Positions 27,615 to 38,857 of a stretch of 64,000 nt of DNA are shown one piece after another. Origin of the DNA: Synechococcus sp. PCC 6312 (GTDB lineage: Bacteria; Cyanobacteriota; Cyanobacteriia; Thermosynechococcales; Thermosynechococcaceae); contig NC_019680.1 of assembly GCF_000316685.1 (NCBI RefSeq), positions 373,501 to 437,500 of the forward strand. Direction: 5' to 3'. The translations under genes and the position numbers were made by a program. The notes beneath the pieces were generated by a model. It did no database searches. It had not been told where the DNA came from and saw only the letters and a list, made by a program, of their open reading frames with translations. Position 1 is the first letter of the stretch. Each line of letters begins with the position of its first letter.

Positions 27615-28838
27615 TTAGTTCTCCACTGGCATGGGCACAGCATAGGGATCGGGCCCCCGCCCCACGGCAAATCGGCAGGAGTCGGCCACTTTCAAACCAC
27701 TGCCACTGAAAAATAGGCCCAAGGCCAAGATTGTAAAACCACCTCCACAGGCAAATAATGTCCTTAAGCCCCAATCCGCTGCCAAGGCCCCAATGATCGG
27801 CCCGGCGATGGCAATCCCAAAGTCAAAGCCCCCCATGGTTAAACTCAAAACTCGCCCCCGTTCATCGGGTTGAGACCGATCCGCCATCAAGGCCGACATC
27901 ATCGGAATCAAAACACCGCCCCCAAACCCCTCTAAAAATCCAGCCACCAGTAAATCTACCCCGGTCTGGGCCTGGGACAATCCCACCATGGAAGCGGTAT
28001 AGAACAGTAAACTTAGGCTAATAAAAACTCCCCGGCCCCACCGATCTGAAGCACTGCCGGTTGCCACCCGCCCAATAAAACTCGCCAAAGCTGCGGCAGA
28101 ATAAAACAGGCCTGGGCTAAAGTCAATATTTTCTGCCTTGATAAACAGCGGGACAAAGGTTGAAAGCGTCCCAAAGGCTAACCCCACCAATAACATCACT
28201 AGGGTGGGAATTCGTAACCGCCCCGCCCCTAATAGTCGCCAGAATAGGCCTGAGTTTTCAGCTTGGGCGGAGGATGGAGGGCATTCTCGAACATAGAGGA
28301 CACAGACCAGGCCAGCCAGGCCAAAGACCGTTGCGGCTAAAAAGACCCAACCATGGCCCGCCTCTGCTTCTAGCCAACTCCCTAAACTCGGGCCCAAAGC
28401 AACTCCCATGGGATGCACTAAACTTGTGTAGCCTAAAATCTGGCCCCGATGTTCCGGTGGGGCAATATCCACAATCAGGGCCACATACCCCGTGGTAAAA
28501 GCCGCAATACTAATGCCATGGATGCCGCGCAGAGTAAACATTAGGGGCAAGGAATGAAAAAAGAAGAAATCTAGGAGATAGGTCAGGGGAGCCAACACCG
28601 CAACCCCCAAGCCAATCAAGAGGACTCGCTTCCGGCCGTTGCGATCCGCCAACTTCCCCAACCAGGCCCGGGAGGCAATCAAACCAATGGCAAATCCACC
28701 CATGACAATTCCCACCTGATGAGGTGTTCCACCCAAACTTTGGATGTAAAGGGGCAGTGTCGGCAGCGTGATCGCCAAACCTGACCAAAAGCAAAACCCA
28801 GCCACTAAAAGAATCCAGAGGGTTTTTTGTGATTTCAT
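27615..28838 (-). CDS. MFS transporter, drug-efflux type
   Basis: A 407-residue protein with about 12 membrane helices. Family marks include the loop 2-3 motif GKLADRNGRKRVLLIG (the MFS motif A pattern GxLaDrxGrkxxl), a second half copy with GSASDRWGRGV, and the MMSALMADRSQPDERG loop. Such MFS exporters include multidrug and sugar efflux pumps, but the substrate cannot be stated. Start ATG at 28838. The neighbours on the same strand are the DUF4340-like protein downstream and an ABC ATPase upstream, 142 bases away. Confidence 0.85.
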   Translation of the reverse strand: MKSQKTLWILLVAGFCFWSGLAITLPTLPLYIQSLGGTPHQVGIVMGGFAIGLIASRAWLGKLADRNGRKRVLLIGLGVAVLAPLTYLLDFFFFHSLPLMFTLRGIHGISIAAFTTGYVALIVDIAPPEHRGQILGYTSLVHPMGVALGPSLGSWLEAEAGHGWVFLAATVFGLAGLVCVLYVRECPPSSAQAENSGLFWRLLGAGRLRIPTLVMLLVGLAFGTLSTFVPLFIKAENIDFSPGLFYSAAALASFIGRVATGSASDRWGRGVFISLSLLFYTASMVGLSQAQTGVDLLVAGFLEGFGGGVLIPMMSALMADRSQPDERGRVLSLTMGGFDFGIAIAGPIIGALAADWGLRTLFACGGGFTILALGLFFSGSGLKVADSCRFAVGRGPDPYAVPMPVEN

Positions 28839-28980
28839 GAAGACCCGGCTAAAACAGCAGACGCAGCAATAAACAAGCGATGCTTAATAAAAGTTAACTA
28901 CTTCCAGAGTAACGGGTCTGAAATATCTTGGCTAACGGTATCTTAAATAACAGCTAAATTTTGAAAACTTCTTGCTGTGT

Positions 28981-29739
28981 TCAACCTTCCCAATGAATTT
29001 TGCCGTTGATTGACGAACTTGGGGTTGTAATTTGCCCATCCTCCACATAAACCACCCGATCCGCAATATCGACAATGCGGGGATCGTGGGTCACCATCAC
29101 CACCGTACACCCATCCTGTTTGGCCAATTGTCCCAGAATTTCAATCACCCGTCGGCCGCTCTGGGAATCCAAGGCCGCAGTGGGTTCATCCGCCAAAATC
29201 AACTTGGGATGGCCGGCTAAAGCTCTGGCAATGGCGACCCGTTGCTTTTGTCCCCCTGATAAATCCTCTGGCAAGTGATCCGCCCGTTCTGCCAAGCCCA
29301 CCCGCTCCAAAAGTTCCCTAACCTGTGGTTTGGCCCGTTTACGGTGGACTCCCTTGAGTTGGAAAGCGACCCCAACATTCTCCGCCGCAGTCAGGGCAGG
29401 AAATAAATTAAAACCTTGAAAGATAAAACCAATATTTTGGAGCCGAAATTGGGCTAATTGCCGTTTGGGAAGACTGGTGATTTCCTGGCCAAATAAGCGC
29501 ACGTGACCGGCTGTGGGGGTGAGGATACCAGCCATGATTGACAGGAGAGTGGTTTTGCCGGAGCCGGAAGGGCCCATGAGCAGTTCAATATCCCCCGCTT
29601 TCACGTCCAGATCGATCCCCTTCAGCACTGGGGTTGCCTGTCGGCCAGCATAGTAGGTCATCTCCAGGCCCCGCACTGACAGGACAACATTCTCATTGAT
29701 CGCGCCATGGTGGGGCGAGGGAAAGGTGATGGATTGCAT
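28981..29739 (-). CDS. ABC transporter ATP-binding protein, DevA/LolD-like
   Basis: A 252-residue ABC ATPase: Walker A GPSGSGKTT, Q-loop GFIFQGFNLFP, signature LSGGQKQRVAIARAL, Walker B LILADEPTAALD and switch His in VTHD. The order and N-terminal MTYYAGRQATPVLKGIDLDV match the DevA/MacB/LolD group, which serves lipoprotein or glycolipid export. In cyanobacteria, DevBCA exports outer-envelope glycolipid; no DevB or DevC partner is seen here, so it may pair with genes elsewhere. ATG at 29739. Confidence 0.88.
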   Translation of the reverse strand: MQSITFPSPHHGAINENVVLSVRGLEMTYYAGRQATPVLKGIDLDVKAGDIELLMGPSGSGKTTLLSIMAGILTPTAGHVRLFGQEITSLPKRQLAQFRLQNIGFIFQGFNLFPALTAAENVGVAFQLKGVHRKRAKPQVRELLERVGLAERADHLPEDLSGGQKQRVAIARALAGHPKLILADEPTAALDSQSGRRVIEILGQLAKQDGCTVVMVTHDPRIVDIADRVVYVEDGQITTPSSSINGKIHWEG

Positions 29740-29864
29740 AAAGGCCTAGTTCAGGATGGCAAAAACAAAGGGGAAATGACGGGATCTTGCCTAAATTTAG
29801 CATCCTTCTTCAATCTCAGGACAATCCAAGCATGGCGTCTGAGGGGAATTGCACGACTTGGAAC

Positions 29865-31163
29865 CTAGGTCAATTGAGTTAAAACTTCCTTGGCCGCAGC
29901 TAAGGTTTGACTGACTTCGGCCTGGGAGTGGGACAGGGAGGTAAATCCGGCTTCAAATTGGGAGGGGGCTAGATAAATACCCCGCTCTAACATCCCCCGA
30001 TGAAACGAACTGAACTTGGCTAAATCCGACTGTTTCGCGTCCTCGTAGTTTCGCACTGGCCCCTCTGTGAAAAACATCCCAAACATCCCACTGATATGCC
30101 CACCACAGGCCGCGTGGCCGCACTCTTTAGCTACTTGCACCAAACCGCGGGCTAACTCACCTGTCATCTCATCCAAATACTCATAGGTACCGGGGCGGCG
30201 GAGAATTTCCAGGGTTTTAATCCCAGCCGTCATGGCCAACGGATTCCCCGACAGTGTCCCGGCTTGATAGACCGGCCCAGCCGGGGCGACCATGGACATG
30301 ATCTCTTTGCGTCCCCCATAGGCTCCTACGGGTAAGCCCCCCCCAATTACCTTGCCAAGAGTGGTCAAATCTGGGGTAATGCCAAATTTTTCCTGGGCTC
30401 CACCATAGGCAATCCGAAATCCGGTCATCACCTCATCAAAGACCAGTAATGCCCCATCCTGTTGGGTAATTTCCCGCAATCCCGCTAAGAATCCCGCCTC
30501 AGGGACGATAAACCCGGCATTGCCCACCACTGGCTCTAAAATCACCCCCGCAATCTGGCCAGGATATTGAGCAAAGAGAGCTTTGACGGCTTCGAGGTCG
30601 TTGTAGGGGGCAGTCAGCGTTGAGGCTGTGGTCGCTTTGGGCACACCCGGGGAATCCGGTAAACCTAAGGTCGCCACGCCAGAACCAGCTTTGACCAGAA
30701 AGGTATCGGCATGGCCGTGGTAGCAGCCTTCAAACTTGACGATTTTTTCCCGGCCGGTAAAGGCGCGCATGACCCGTAAGACCCCCATACAGGCCTCGGT
30801 GCCAGAATTGACAAACCGCACCATTTCGATACTGGGAACGGCGGCAATCACCATCTCAGCCAAGACGTTTTCGAGGACACAGGGCGCGCCAAAACTGGTT
30901 CCTTTTTCCAGGGCTTCATGGAGCGCAGCAATCACTTCGGGGTGGGTATGACCGACAATGGCTGGGCCCCAGGTTCCCACATAGTCAATATATTGGTTGC
31001 CATCCACATCCCAGATATAGGCCCCCTTGACATGATCGAAGACAATGGGCTGCCCCCCCACAGATTTAAAGGCCCGCACCGGAGAATTAACCCCTCCCGG
31101 CATGAGGTTTTGGGCAGCAGCAAAAATTTCGGCTGATTTAGTTGTGGTGTAAAGGGTACTCAC
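29865..31163 (-). CDS. hemL: Glutamate-1-semialdehyde 2,1-aminomutase
   Basis: HemL makes 5-aminolevulinate, the entry to heme, bilin and chlorophyll. The PLP lysine is Lys271 in LGKVIGGG; the cofactor region [15 protein letters not shown] and [10 protein letters not shown] are present. I start at the GTG at 31163, nine bases after a clean AAGGAG, giving 432 residues, the usual length; an upstream start at 31199 would add 12 odd residues. With hemH and pcyA nearby it puts three tetrapyrrole genes within 10 kb. Confidence 0.95.
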   Translation of the reverse strand: MSTLYTTTKSAEIFAAAQNLMPGGVNSPVRAFKSVGGQPIVFDHVKGAYIWDVDGNQYIDYVGTWGPAIVGHTHPEVIAALHEALEKGTSFGAPCVLENVLAEMVIAAVPSIEMVRFVNSGTEACMGVLRVMRAFTGREKIVKFEGCYHGHADTFLVKAGSGVATLGLPDSPGVPKATTASTLTAPYNDLEAVKALFAQYPGQIAGVILEPVVGNAGFIVPEAGFLAGLREITQQDGALLVFDEVMTGFRIAYGGAQEKFGITPDLTTLGKVIGGGLPVGAYGGRKEIMSMVAPAGPVYQAGTLSGNPLAMTAGIKTLEILRRPGTYEYLDEMTGELARGLVQVAKECGHAACGGHISGMFGMFFTEGPVRNYEDAKQSDLAKFSSFHRGMLERGIYLAPSQFEAGFTSLSHSQAEVSQTLAAAKEVLTQLT

Positions 31164-31172
31164 CAAAATAAA

Positions 31173-31178
31173 CTCCTT
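31173..31178 (-). promoter_or_regulatory. Ribosome binding site deciding the hemL start
   Basis: AAGGAG on the minus strand lies nine bases upstream of the GTG at 31163. No such site precedes the longer candidate start at 31199. Confidence 0.7.
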
Positions 31179-31199
31179 ATCGCAAACACCTGATCTCAA

Positions 31200-31542
31200 A
31201 CGGTCTCGTTCCCAGGCCCCGACCTATTATCCTTAGTTTTCAAGCCTAACCGGGGAGACTTTCTGTGCAACGGACTAATGTATTTATTCTGACATTCTCG
31301 GCCGCCTTGGCAGCATAACCACCAGCGGTCCCCGACATCATCTGCATGGTTTCTGTGGTTGAACGTATTTTTATATATCAAGTCAAAAATGATTGTTCTA
31401 GGACTACACCATGGTCCAGACTGTTCTAAAGGCATGGAAATCTTTTAGGCAATGGGAATAAAGGGGTTTCTCACTGTTGAGGCAGTTCAGGAAACTTTTT
31501 GGGACTCAGGAGCGTTAAGGGGTCTGTGGTGAGGGGAGTGAG
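31200..31542. other. Divergent intergenic region, hemL / amidase
   Basis: A 343-base spacer between hemL (minus) and the amidase gene (plus). It must contain both promoters. A 33-codon frame on the minus strand starting MQMMSGTAGGYAAKAAENV (about 31249-31350) has no ribosome site and no known relative, so I do not call it. AT-rich tracts near 31370-31390 could belong to a promoter. No repeat is seen. Confidence 0.5.
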
Positions 31543-32556
31543 ATGGGGCGATTAGTTCAAGCAATTCTTGGTTGCACTTGCCTGGGACTGAGTGGGTTGA
31601 GTTGGTTAATTCCCCGGCCGGCCTGGGGCAACCAATTGGATTATTGGCGATTTAATGCCCCCATGAGTCGCCTCGAGATGGTAGCTGAGGGAACGGTTCG
31701 CCCCCAAGTGCAGTTATTGAGCCATCCCACTCGCTTAGTGGTGGATCTCCCTGGTACCCGTTTTGGGCGACCCCTGGTTCAGCGCGCCATTGGTAATTTT
31801 GTTAAGGAAGTCCGGGTCGGGCAGTTTAACCCCAGGACAACTCGGCTGGTGATTGAATTGGGGCCAACCTACACCCTGCGCCCCCAAGAGGTTAAAGTCC
31901 GTGGCCTGGCTCCAAATCGTTGGTTTGTCCAGTTACCCAAGTTTTTGGCCCTTGGTGAAGCTCCCTCTAGTCCGAATCCTGTGGCCATCAGTGTTCCAAA
32001 TCCACCCGCTTATCCCCGGGCGCGAGTGGTGATTGCGGTGGATCCAGGCCATGGTGGGGGCGATCCAGGGGCAGTTGGCATTAATGGCCTTCAGGAAAAA
32101 GTCGTCACCTTGGATATTTCCCAACGTTTAGCCCAGTCCCTCCAACAACGGGGTGTCCAGGCCGTCTTGACCCGGGCCAATGACCAAGAGCTAGACCTAG
32201 CCCCACGCGTCCTACGAGCAGAGCAAATCAAAGCTAGGGCCTTTGTCAGTATTCATGCAAATTCCCTCAGCTTGGCTCATCCAGAAGTCAATGGCCTGGA
32301 GACCTATTACTATGCTAGTGGACTGCCCCTGGCCCAGGCCATTCATCGGAGTATTCTCAGCCAAGTCCAAATTCGAGATCGGGGGGTTAAGCAAGCTCGC
32401 TTTTATGTTCTGCGGAATACTTCAATGCCTGCTGTTTTGGTAGAAGTAGGGTTCTTAACCGGGCGGGAAGATGGAATTCGTTTAGCCCAATCCACCTATC
32501 GCCAAGCAATGGCCAATGCGATTGCCACAGGAATTATGCGCTATTTTCGCCTCTAG
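31543..32556 (+). CDS. N-acetylmuramoyl-L-alanine amidase with AMIN domain
   Basis: A cell-wall amidase that cleaves the amide bond between MurNAc and L-Ala, used in septal splitting. The first 30 residues are a signal peptide ending near PAWG. An AMIN domain (about 40-140, with LVVDLPGTRFG) targets the protein to septa or peptidoglycan. The catalytic domain (Amidase_3, about 163-337) has the zinc ligands in VIAVDPGHGGGDPGA, NGLQEKVVTLDI, SIHANS and VLVEVGFLTG. Length 337 residues. It is an AmiC-type protein by layout. Confidence 0.92.
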   Translation: MGRLVQAILGCTCLGLSGLSWLIPRPAWGNQLDYWRFNAPMSRLEMVAEGTVRPQVQLLSHPTRLVVDLPGTRFGRPLVQRAIGNFVKEVRVGQFNPRTTRLVIELGPTYTLRPQEVKVRGLAPNRWFVQLPKFLALGEAPSSPNPVAISVPNPPAYPRARVVIAVDPGHGGGDPGAVGINGLQEKVVTLDISQRLAQSLQQRGVQAVLTRANDQELDLAPRVLRAEQIKARAFVSIHANSLSLAHPEVNGLETYYYASGLPLAQAIHRSILSQVQIRDRGVKQARFYVLRNTSMPAVLVEVGFLTGREDGIRLAQSTYRQAMANAIATGIMRYFRL

Positions 32557-32626
32557 CGGAGTCGGCCCGTGAGACTAAGCTAAGGTAAATATAAGCTCTC
32601 CTACACAATTTTTTAACTATGGCTTT

Positions 32627-34090
32627 ATGTTGACGCAAGTAACCCCTTGGCAAGCCATTACAACCGCCCTAACTAAGATTGTTGGGACTGACGGAATTGT
32701 GACCCGAGCCGAAGAATTAATAGTCTATGAATGTGATGGCCTGGCCAGCTATCGTCAACAACCCAAGGTTGTGGTTTTGCCCACGTCCACAGAGCAGGTA
32801 GCCGAGGTGGTTAAAGTCTGTGATCACTACCGGATTCCCTTTGTGGCTCGAGGAGCAGGCACCGGATTATCGGGGGGAGCTTTACCTCATCTTGAGGGGG
32901 TGCTGATTGTCACATCCCGGATGAACCAAGTGCTAGAGGTAGATTTAGCAAATCAGCGGGTTGTGGTGCAGCCTGGGGTGATTAATACTTGGGTGACGCA
33001 AGCGGTTACCAATGAGGGGTTGTTTTATGCCCCCGATCCCTCCAGTCAAATTATTTGCTCTGTGGGTGGCAATGTGGCCGAAAACTCCGGGGGAGTCCAT
33101 TGCCTTAAGTATGGGGTAACCACGAATCATGTCTTGGGCTTAACGGTGGTGTTGCCATCAGGGGATGTAATTCAGATCGGCAGTGCTTTACCAGAAGGGC
33201 CAGGCTATGATTTGGTAGGGGTTTTTGTTGGTTCGGAAGGCACACTGGGCATCGCCACGGAAATTACTTTACGAGTTTTGCCCACCCCAGAGGTGATTCA
33301 AGTTCTCTTGGCTGATTTCACAACTATTGAGGCGGCGGCAGTGACGGTTTCCGACATTATTAAAGCTGGGATTATTCCGGCCGGTATGGAAATCATGGAC
33401 AACCTGAGTATCAATGCTGTGGAGGATGTGGTTGCGACCCAATGTTATCCCCGCGATGCTGGAGCCGTTCTCTTGATTGAAGTGGATGGCCTAGCGGCAG
33501 AAGTCCCTTATCTCAGTCAGCGGGTGAGTGAAATTTGCTACCAAAATGGGGCGCGTCATGTTCACATTGCCGAGGATGTGACGGAACGCTTAAAAATGTG
33601 GCAGGGTAGAAAAGCAGCCTTTGCGGCGGCCGGGCGACTCAGCCCTAACTATTTTGTCCAAGATGGGGTAATTCCCCGCACCCAACTCCCTTACGTTTTG
33701 CAGGAAATTAATGCCCTGAGCGAACAGTATGGCTATAAAATCGCTAACGTTTTTCATGCGGGTGATGGTAATCTCCACCCCTTGATTTTGTATAACGAAG
33801 CGATTCCAGGGGAACTTCAGGCGGTTGAAGAACTAGGGGGGGAAATCCTCAAACTTTGTGTGCGGGTTGGGGGAAGCATTTCTGGAGAACATGGCATTGG
33901 CTCTGATAAAAAATGTTTTATGCCGGAGATGTTTAGCCCTGCGGATCTGGAGATGATGTCGAGTTTACGGCGAGCCTTTGATCCAAAATTAATTGCCAAT
34001 CCTGACAAGGTATTTCCAACCCCCAAAACCTGCGGGGAAGCGGCTCATAGCCAACGATTTCTGACCCAGACCGGGGCGGAACTCTTTTAA
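32627..34090 (+). CDS. glcD: Glycolate oxidase subunit GlcD (FAD-linked)
   Basis: GlcD is the FAD-binding catalytic part of glycolate dehydrogenase, used in cyanobacterial photorespiration to oxidise glycolate to glyoxylate. The FAD_binding_4 region contains PFVARGAGTGLSGGALP and VGGNVAENSGGVHCLKYG; the C-terminal FAD-oxidase domain includes NVFHAGDGNLHPLILY and SGEHGIGSDKKCFM. Length 487 residues is normal. GlcE and GlcF are not in this window. ATG at 32627. Confidence 0.93.
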   Translation: MLTQVTPWQAITTALTKIVGTDGIVTRAEELIVYECDGLASYRQQPKVVVLPTSTEQVAEVVKVCDHYRIPFVARGAGTGLSGGALPHLEGVLIVTSRMNQVLEVDLANQRVVVQPGVINTWVTQAVTNEGLFYAPDPSSQIICSVGGNVAENSGGVHCLKYGVTTNHVLGLTVVLPSGDVIQIGSALPEGPGYDLVGVFVGSEGTLGIATEITLRVLPTPEVIQVLLADFTTIEAAAVTVSDIIKAGIIPAGMEIMDNLSINAVEDVVATQCYPRDAGAVLLIEVDGLAAEVPYLSQRVSEICYQNGARHVHIAEDVTERLKMWQGRKAAFAAAGRLSPNYFVQDGVIPRTQLPYVLQEINALSEQYGYKIANVFHAGDGNLHPLILYNEAIPGELQAVEELGGEILKLCVRVGGSISGEHGIGSDKKCFMPEMFSPADLEMMSSLRRAFDPKLIANPDKVFPTPKTCGEAAHSQRFLTQTGAELF

Positions 34091-34252
34091 AGCCTGTTTA
34101 ACCGATATCCCATCTCAGATGGAAGGAGCAAGGCCATACCCAATATTCCTGGGGATCTCTTGGCAGAAGCTATCTTAGAATCTAGTCTTATCAACTCTTT
34201 ATCAGTAACCTGTGCGTGAATCCTGAAAGAGCGATTTAGATTTCTCAAGCGG

Positions 34253-37200
34253 TCACTTACCCTGTTGCCCAGCTTTGACGACATTGATCTGTAGTTTACC
34301 TAACCAATCAATTAGACTTTCTAGCTGTTTATCCGCCGTTTGCATCCCCAGGCCCCGGACGGTGACTTTACCCGGACTATAGACAAACCGAGTTTGGAGA
34401 TGAGTGGGTAAATTACTGGCTAACACATTCCAGGCCGGTTCTGCCATCGGGGTTTCGAGAATCACGTGTTGTTTAGATTCCGGTCTAATGCGCGAGAATC
34501 CAAGTTTTTTGGCCATTTGTTTGAGTTCAACGACGCGAATTAACTGTAAAACCGGGGCAGGCGGCACACCATAGCGATCCGTTAAATCGAGTAATACCTG
34601 TTTCAACGCCAGGCCATCTTGGGAGGCAGAAATAGCGCGATAGGTACTCATCTTTTGTTCCATGTCGGGAATATAGTCAGCCGGGATAAAGGCCGTGACA
34701 CTCAGATCAATTTGGGTGTCTTCCACCGTGGGAATTTCCTGACCCCGAATTTCGGCAATGGCTTCTTCCAACATCTCAACGTATAAATCAAAGCCAATCG
34801 CATCCATTTGCCCGTGTTGTTCCGCCCCCAACAGATTCCCGACGCCGCGAATTTCCATATCCCGCATTGCTAACTGATAGCCAGAACCCAGTTGGGTAAA
34901 CTCCTGAATTGCCCGCAATCTGGCCCTTGCTTCTTCGGTGAGGGATTCTTGACGGGGATAAAATAACCAGGCATGGGCTTGAATTCCGGCCCGCCCCACC
35001 CGTCCCCGGAGTTGATAGAGTTGGGCCAGGCCAAATTTATGGGCATCTTCCACCAAAATTGTATTCACCCGCGGAATATCTAAACCGGATTCAATAATGG
35101 TCGTACACACGAGAATTTCGGCCTCAGCATTAAAAAAGCCCAACATCGTCGATTCCAGTTCCCCTTCCTGCATTTGCCCGTGGGCCACCAATATCCGCGC
35201 GCCAGGCACCATCATCTGTAACTTCCCGGCCACCTCCTCAATCCCGGCCACCCGCGGCACCACATAAAACACCTGCCCACCCCGATCTAACTCCTGTCTA
35301 ATGGCTGAGCGGATCGCTTCCAAGTCATAGGGCGATAAATGAGTTTGAATCGGTCGTCTGGATGGTGGCGGCGTGGTAATTACACTCATTTCCCGAACAC
35401 CGGATAAGGCCATGTAGAGAGTGCGTGGGATGGGGGTCGCACTGAGGGTTAACACATCCAGTTGGGTTTTGAGGGATTTAATTTTTTCCTTTTGATTCAC
35501 GCCAAATCGTTGTTCTTCATCAATCACGAGCAGGCCCAAGTCCCGAAAATTTACGCCTTTCCCTAATAGTTGATGCGTCCCCACCACTACATCGAGTTCC
35601 CCCGTTACCAGTCGTTGGAGAATGTTTTTCCGTTCTTCTCCAGTGCGAAACCGATTGAGTAAACCGACATGAATCGGATACGGAGCAAACCGTTCTTTGA
35701 GGGTGTGGTAATGCTGTTGAGTCAGGATTGTTGTCGGAGCCAAAACCGCGACTTGTTTCCCGGCTGTAATTGCTTTGAAAATTGCCCGAATCGCCACCTC
35801 TGTTTTGCCAAAACCGACATCCCCACAAACCAAGCGATCCATGGGCCGATCCGATTCCATATCCTGTTTGACATCTTGAGTGGCTTTGAGTTGATCCGGT
35901 GTCGGTTGATAGGGGAACGAATCTTCCATTTCCACTTGCCAAGGCTGATCCGGGGGATAGCGAAACCCCTGTTGTTGGGCCCGCTGGGCATAGAGTTGGA
36001 GCAGGTCAACCGCAACTTTTTTGATCGCTTTTCTAACTTTTTGCTTCGTTTTTTCCCAGGCCTGGCCACTGAGTTTATTGAGCTGGGGTGGGGTGTCTTG
36101 TCCAGTGCGTAAGCGGGAGAGCGTATTAAATTGATCGGCGGCAATCCGTAAGACCCCATCAGCATATTGAATAACTAAGTATTCGCGGGTTTCATGGCTG
36201 ATTGACAGGGGTTCGAGTTTGAGAAATCGCCCAATCCCGTGCTGCCGATGAACGACATAATCTCCCGGCTGTAACTTGTTAACATCAACCTGTTTCGAGG
36301 CGGCCCGGCGGCGTTTACGGACATAGCCCATATTGGCCAGACTATGTTGCCCAAAAAATTCCCGGTCGGTAACAACAACGGTGCGCAGAGTCGGTAAAAT
36401 AAAGCCTTCAAGTTCAGCCAACCCCGAATATTTCAAGGCAATGGGGACACGCTGGGCCTGGAGTTTATCAATGGCCGGAAAATCTTTCGGATTGGGGACA
36501 AACTGGGCCGGGCAATCGTGTTCTTGGAGCAATGCCACCGAGCGACTGGGCTGGGCCGAAATGAGCCAAACCGCAAACTTTTTCTCCCGTTCTTGGCGGA
36601 TGGCTTCAGCGAGTTTGCCAAATTGATGGGGGATGGCTGGCACCGGCCGACTGGATAAATTTAACCCCTGATTTACTTCCGCGAGTTCATTCAGCTTGAG
36701 TTGTTGATGGTCACTAATTTGGCTTAAACAGTCTGCAAAGGTTTGATGGGTGGCGGGCATTAACGACCGTTGATTCACCTCTTGCCAATGGCTTTCAATT
36801 TGTTCATACCAGCGATGACTATGTTGACGACACTGCTCTGGCTCATCTAAAACCACCAATGTATTCGGAGCTAGATAATCAATCAAACTGGCCGGCCGTT
36901 CAAACGCTAATCCTAAAAATCGCCGCATGCCTTCGGGTGGATTTCCTGCTTGCCATTGTTCCTGTTCGGGGGGGGGAAGAATGGCTTGAATTTGCTCTTT
37001 TTCGGCTTCACTCAGGGCCTGGGCAATCAGAGGACTAAAACTAGTCGGCGTTAACACTAAGCGGGGAATTGCATCTAGGGAGCGTTGATTGGCTGGATCA
37101 AATTCCCGTAGTTTTTCCAGTTGCTCCCCAAACCATTCCAAGCGCACAGGTAACTCAGCGGACACCGGAAAAATATCGAGAATATCCCCCCGCTGACTCC

Positions 37201-37717
37201 ATTGCCCTTCCGATTCAACCAAAGAAACCCGCTCATAGCCCAAATTGGCCAGGGTTTGACTGAGGGTTTTGAGATTACTTTCCTGACCGACTTCAAGCCG
37301 TAAACAATAGTCTTGAAATAAATCCGGTGGCGGTAAATGGGGCTGGAGGGCGCGCTCGGTGGTGACAATGGCTAAATTTGAGTTTTCCCGACCCAATTCC
37401 GCTAAAACCTGTAACTGTCCCCAGGCCATCTCGGCTTCTAAATCAAAGGGATCATAGGGGGAAGCTTCCGAGGTGGGATAAAACAACACTGCCCCCCAAC
37501 CCATCATTTCCAACTGCGCGGCCCAACGTCCGGCTTCTTCTAAGGTGGCGGTAACGACGAGTAACGGCTGTGATTGGGCCAAAGTCGAAGCAACCAGGCC
37601 CTTGACCAGTCGCGGAATGCCAGTCAGATGCAGGGATTGGTGCTTTTGGAGCTTGGTTGTGAGTTCCGCAATCAGGGGTAATTTTGCCCAACTACGGATA
37701 AGAGCAGCCAGTGTCAT
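34253..37717 (-). CDS. mfd: Transcription-repair coupling factor
   Basis: Mfd displaces stalled RNA polymerase at lesions and brings in UvrA. The 1154-residue length fits. An N-terminal UvrB-homology module is followed by the RNA polymerase interaction domain (with [18 protein letters not shown]) and a RecG-like helicase with Walker [25 protein letters not shown] (DEEQ box), [11 protein letters not shown] and [13 protein letters not shown]. The C-terminal TRCF domain ends the protein. ATG at 37717 starts [15 protein letters not shown]. Confidence 0.95.
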   Translation of the reverse strand: MTLAALIRSWAKLPLIAELTTKLQKHQSLHLTGIPRLVKGLVASTLAQSQPLLVVTATLEEAGRWAAQLEMMGWGAVLFYPTSEASPYDPFDLEAEMAWGQLQVLAELGRENSNLAIVTTERALQPHLPPPDLFQDYCLRLEVGQESNLKTLSQTLANLGYERVSLVESEGQWSQRGDILDIFPVSAELPVRLEWFGEQLEKLREFDPANQRSLDAIPRLVLTPTSFSPLIAQALSEAEKEQIQAILPPPEQEQWQAGNPPEGMRRFLGLAFERPASLIDYLAPNTLVVLDEPEQCRQHSHRWYEQIESHWQEVNQRSLMPATHQTFADCLSQISDHQQLKLNELAEVNQGLNLSSRPVPAIPHQFGKLAEAIRQEREKKFAVWLISAQPSRSVALLQEHDCPAQFVPNPKDFPAIDKLQAQRVPIALKYSGLAELEGFILPTLRTVVVTDREFFGQHSLANMGYVRKRRRAASKQVDVNKLQPGDYVVHRQHGIGRFLKLEPLSISHETREYLVIQYADGVLRIAADQFNTLSRLRTGQDTPPQLNKLSGQAWEKTKQKVRKAIKKVAVDLLQLYAQRAQQQGFRYPPDQPWQVEMEDSFPYQPTPDQLKATQDVKQDMESDRPMDRLVCGDVGFGKTEVAIRAIFKAITAGKQVAVLAPTTILTQQHYHTLKERFAPYPIHVGLLNRFRTGEERKNILQRLVTGELDVVVGTHQLLGKGVNFRDLGLLVIDEEQRFGVNQKEKIKSLKTQLDVLTLSATPIPRTLYMALSGVREMSVITTPPPSRRPIQTHLSPYDLEAIRSAIRQELDRGGQVFYVVPRVAGIEEVAGKLQMMVPGARILVAHGQMQEGELESTMLGFFNAEAEILVCTTIIESGLDIPRVNTILVEDAHKFGLAQLYQLRGRVGRAGIQAHAWLFYPRQESLTEEARARLRAIQEFTQLGSGYQLAMRDMEIRGVGNLLGAEQHGQMDAIGFDLYVEMLEEAIAEIRGQEIPTVEDTQIDLSVTAFIPADYIPDMEQKMSTYRAISASQDGLALKQVLLDLTDRYGVPPAPVLQLIRVVELKQMAKKLGFSRIRPESKQHVILETPMAEPAWNVLASNLPTHLQTRFVYSPGKVTVRGLGMQTADKQLESLIDWLGKLQINVVKAGQQGK

Positions 37718-37887
37718 AGATGGAAATCAACTCAGTCATGACGTACTGCCAAGCTATCATAGTTGAAAGGATTAGACTTTCTGGTATTTGCCGGTACTAG
37801 CTGGTATTATAAGAAATCATCCCCAGATGGGCTTTTGCTCACTGGCCCCCGTTAGATTACGATCTGGCGGGTTTTAACCATATTAAT

Positions 37888-38004
37888 ATGAACCGAGTTT
37901 CCTTCTTAATTGATGGCTTCAATCTTTACCACTCACTCCGGACTGCGGCCAAAGAACTGACTGACGCATCCGTTAAATGGCTCAATATTAAAACATTGTC
38001 TTGA
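37888..38004 (+). pseudogene. NYN-domain gene remnant, N-terminal only
   Basis: A 38-codon frame reads NRVSFLIDGFNLYHSLRTA, the N-terminal motif of NYN (LabA/DUF88, PIN-like) ribonucleases with the first catalytic Asp, then VKWLNIKTLS and a stop. Full-length proteins of this family run to about 180 residues or more. The downstream 130 bases are AT-rich with no continuation in any frame that I can see, so it looks truncated. It lies between mfd and an AT-rich orphan gene. Confidence 0.55.
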
Positions 38005-38139
38005 GTCTATCTTTAGCTCTTTATAGAGAGGCAAGACAAAATGATAATTGTTGTCTATCAGATATTATCTGACTCTAAACTTAATAAAAAGCTTCCGATT
38101 ATATATAATAAAGGTATTTCGTAATAATGACTGTAATTT

Positions 38140-38580
38140 ATGAATGAAGAAATTTTTGAGGCTTGTGTTCAATATAATGACTTGGTGGGCTCTGTATCTG
38201 CTGATAATTCTGACCAATCATCAATTTATAAATGGCTAGATGATCGCAAGCTAAGAAACTCAAATGAACTAGTGTATGGGATAGAACTCAGTATTCGTGA
38301 GAATGACGGGGAGGAGCTTGTCAACCCAGTTCCAGTAGTGCTGTTGCTAGTTGCAGACGAAACACAAAAGACATTAAGTAAAAAGATTGCTGATGGTCAA
38401 GTACCTATTAATGTAAGACGTATTGAGACATTGATGACACTACCTGAATTCCTTAGTCTATTCAAGAGATTTAATTTAACCCTTTCTCCAAATCAAAACT
38501 GGCAATCACTCAGAGGATCAGAATTTAAAGGAATCTTAGAGGGAGTTAGGTATCAATATCAAGATTCACAAGACTTTTAG
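38140..38580 (+). CDS. Orphan hypothetical protein in AT-rich DNA
   Basis: A 146-residue protein I do not recognise. It is acidic at the N-terminus (NEEIFEACVQYNDLVG), has a hydrophobic strand PVPVVLLLVAD in the middle and an aromatic C-terminal tail (LEGVRYQYQDSQDF). The gene and its flanks are clearly more AT-rich than the surrounding genome, which together with the truncated NYN gene 135 bases upstream suggests transferred DNA. It might belong with the NYN remnant; that is only a suggestion. Confidence 0.55.
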   Translation: MNEEIFEACVQYNDLVGSVSADNSDQSSIYKWLDDRKLRNSNELVYGIELSIRENDGEELVNPVPVVLLLVADETQKTLSKKIADGQVPINVRRIETLMTLPEFLSLFKRFNLTLSPNQNWQSLRGSEFKGILEGVRYQYQDSQDF

Positions 38581-38857
38581 GTGCTACCTTCTCACCTTTC
38601 AGGAATTATGTGGGCACATAATAAAAATTTTATTACTTTATTCATAACTCTGTAGCTATCAACTGATAACATTAAAAATTTCAATTTAGATATGAATAGA
38701 TAAGAAGAGATTCAAATCTAATATCAATGATTCTAATAGTAATGAATAAGTTTTGTGGTTATGAGACTTATTACTGTTATAGACTCTGCTATCAAATCTG
38801 TTCCCAGTTTAACAAAATCACTAAAGATCATTACCAGGCTGAGGAGGAAACCAATCT

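Noticed and set aside
35669-36165. Two 147-codon frames inside mfd
   Set aside because: mfd is complete across this stretch with intact helicase motifs.
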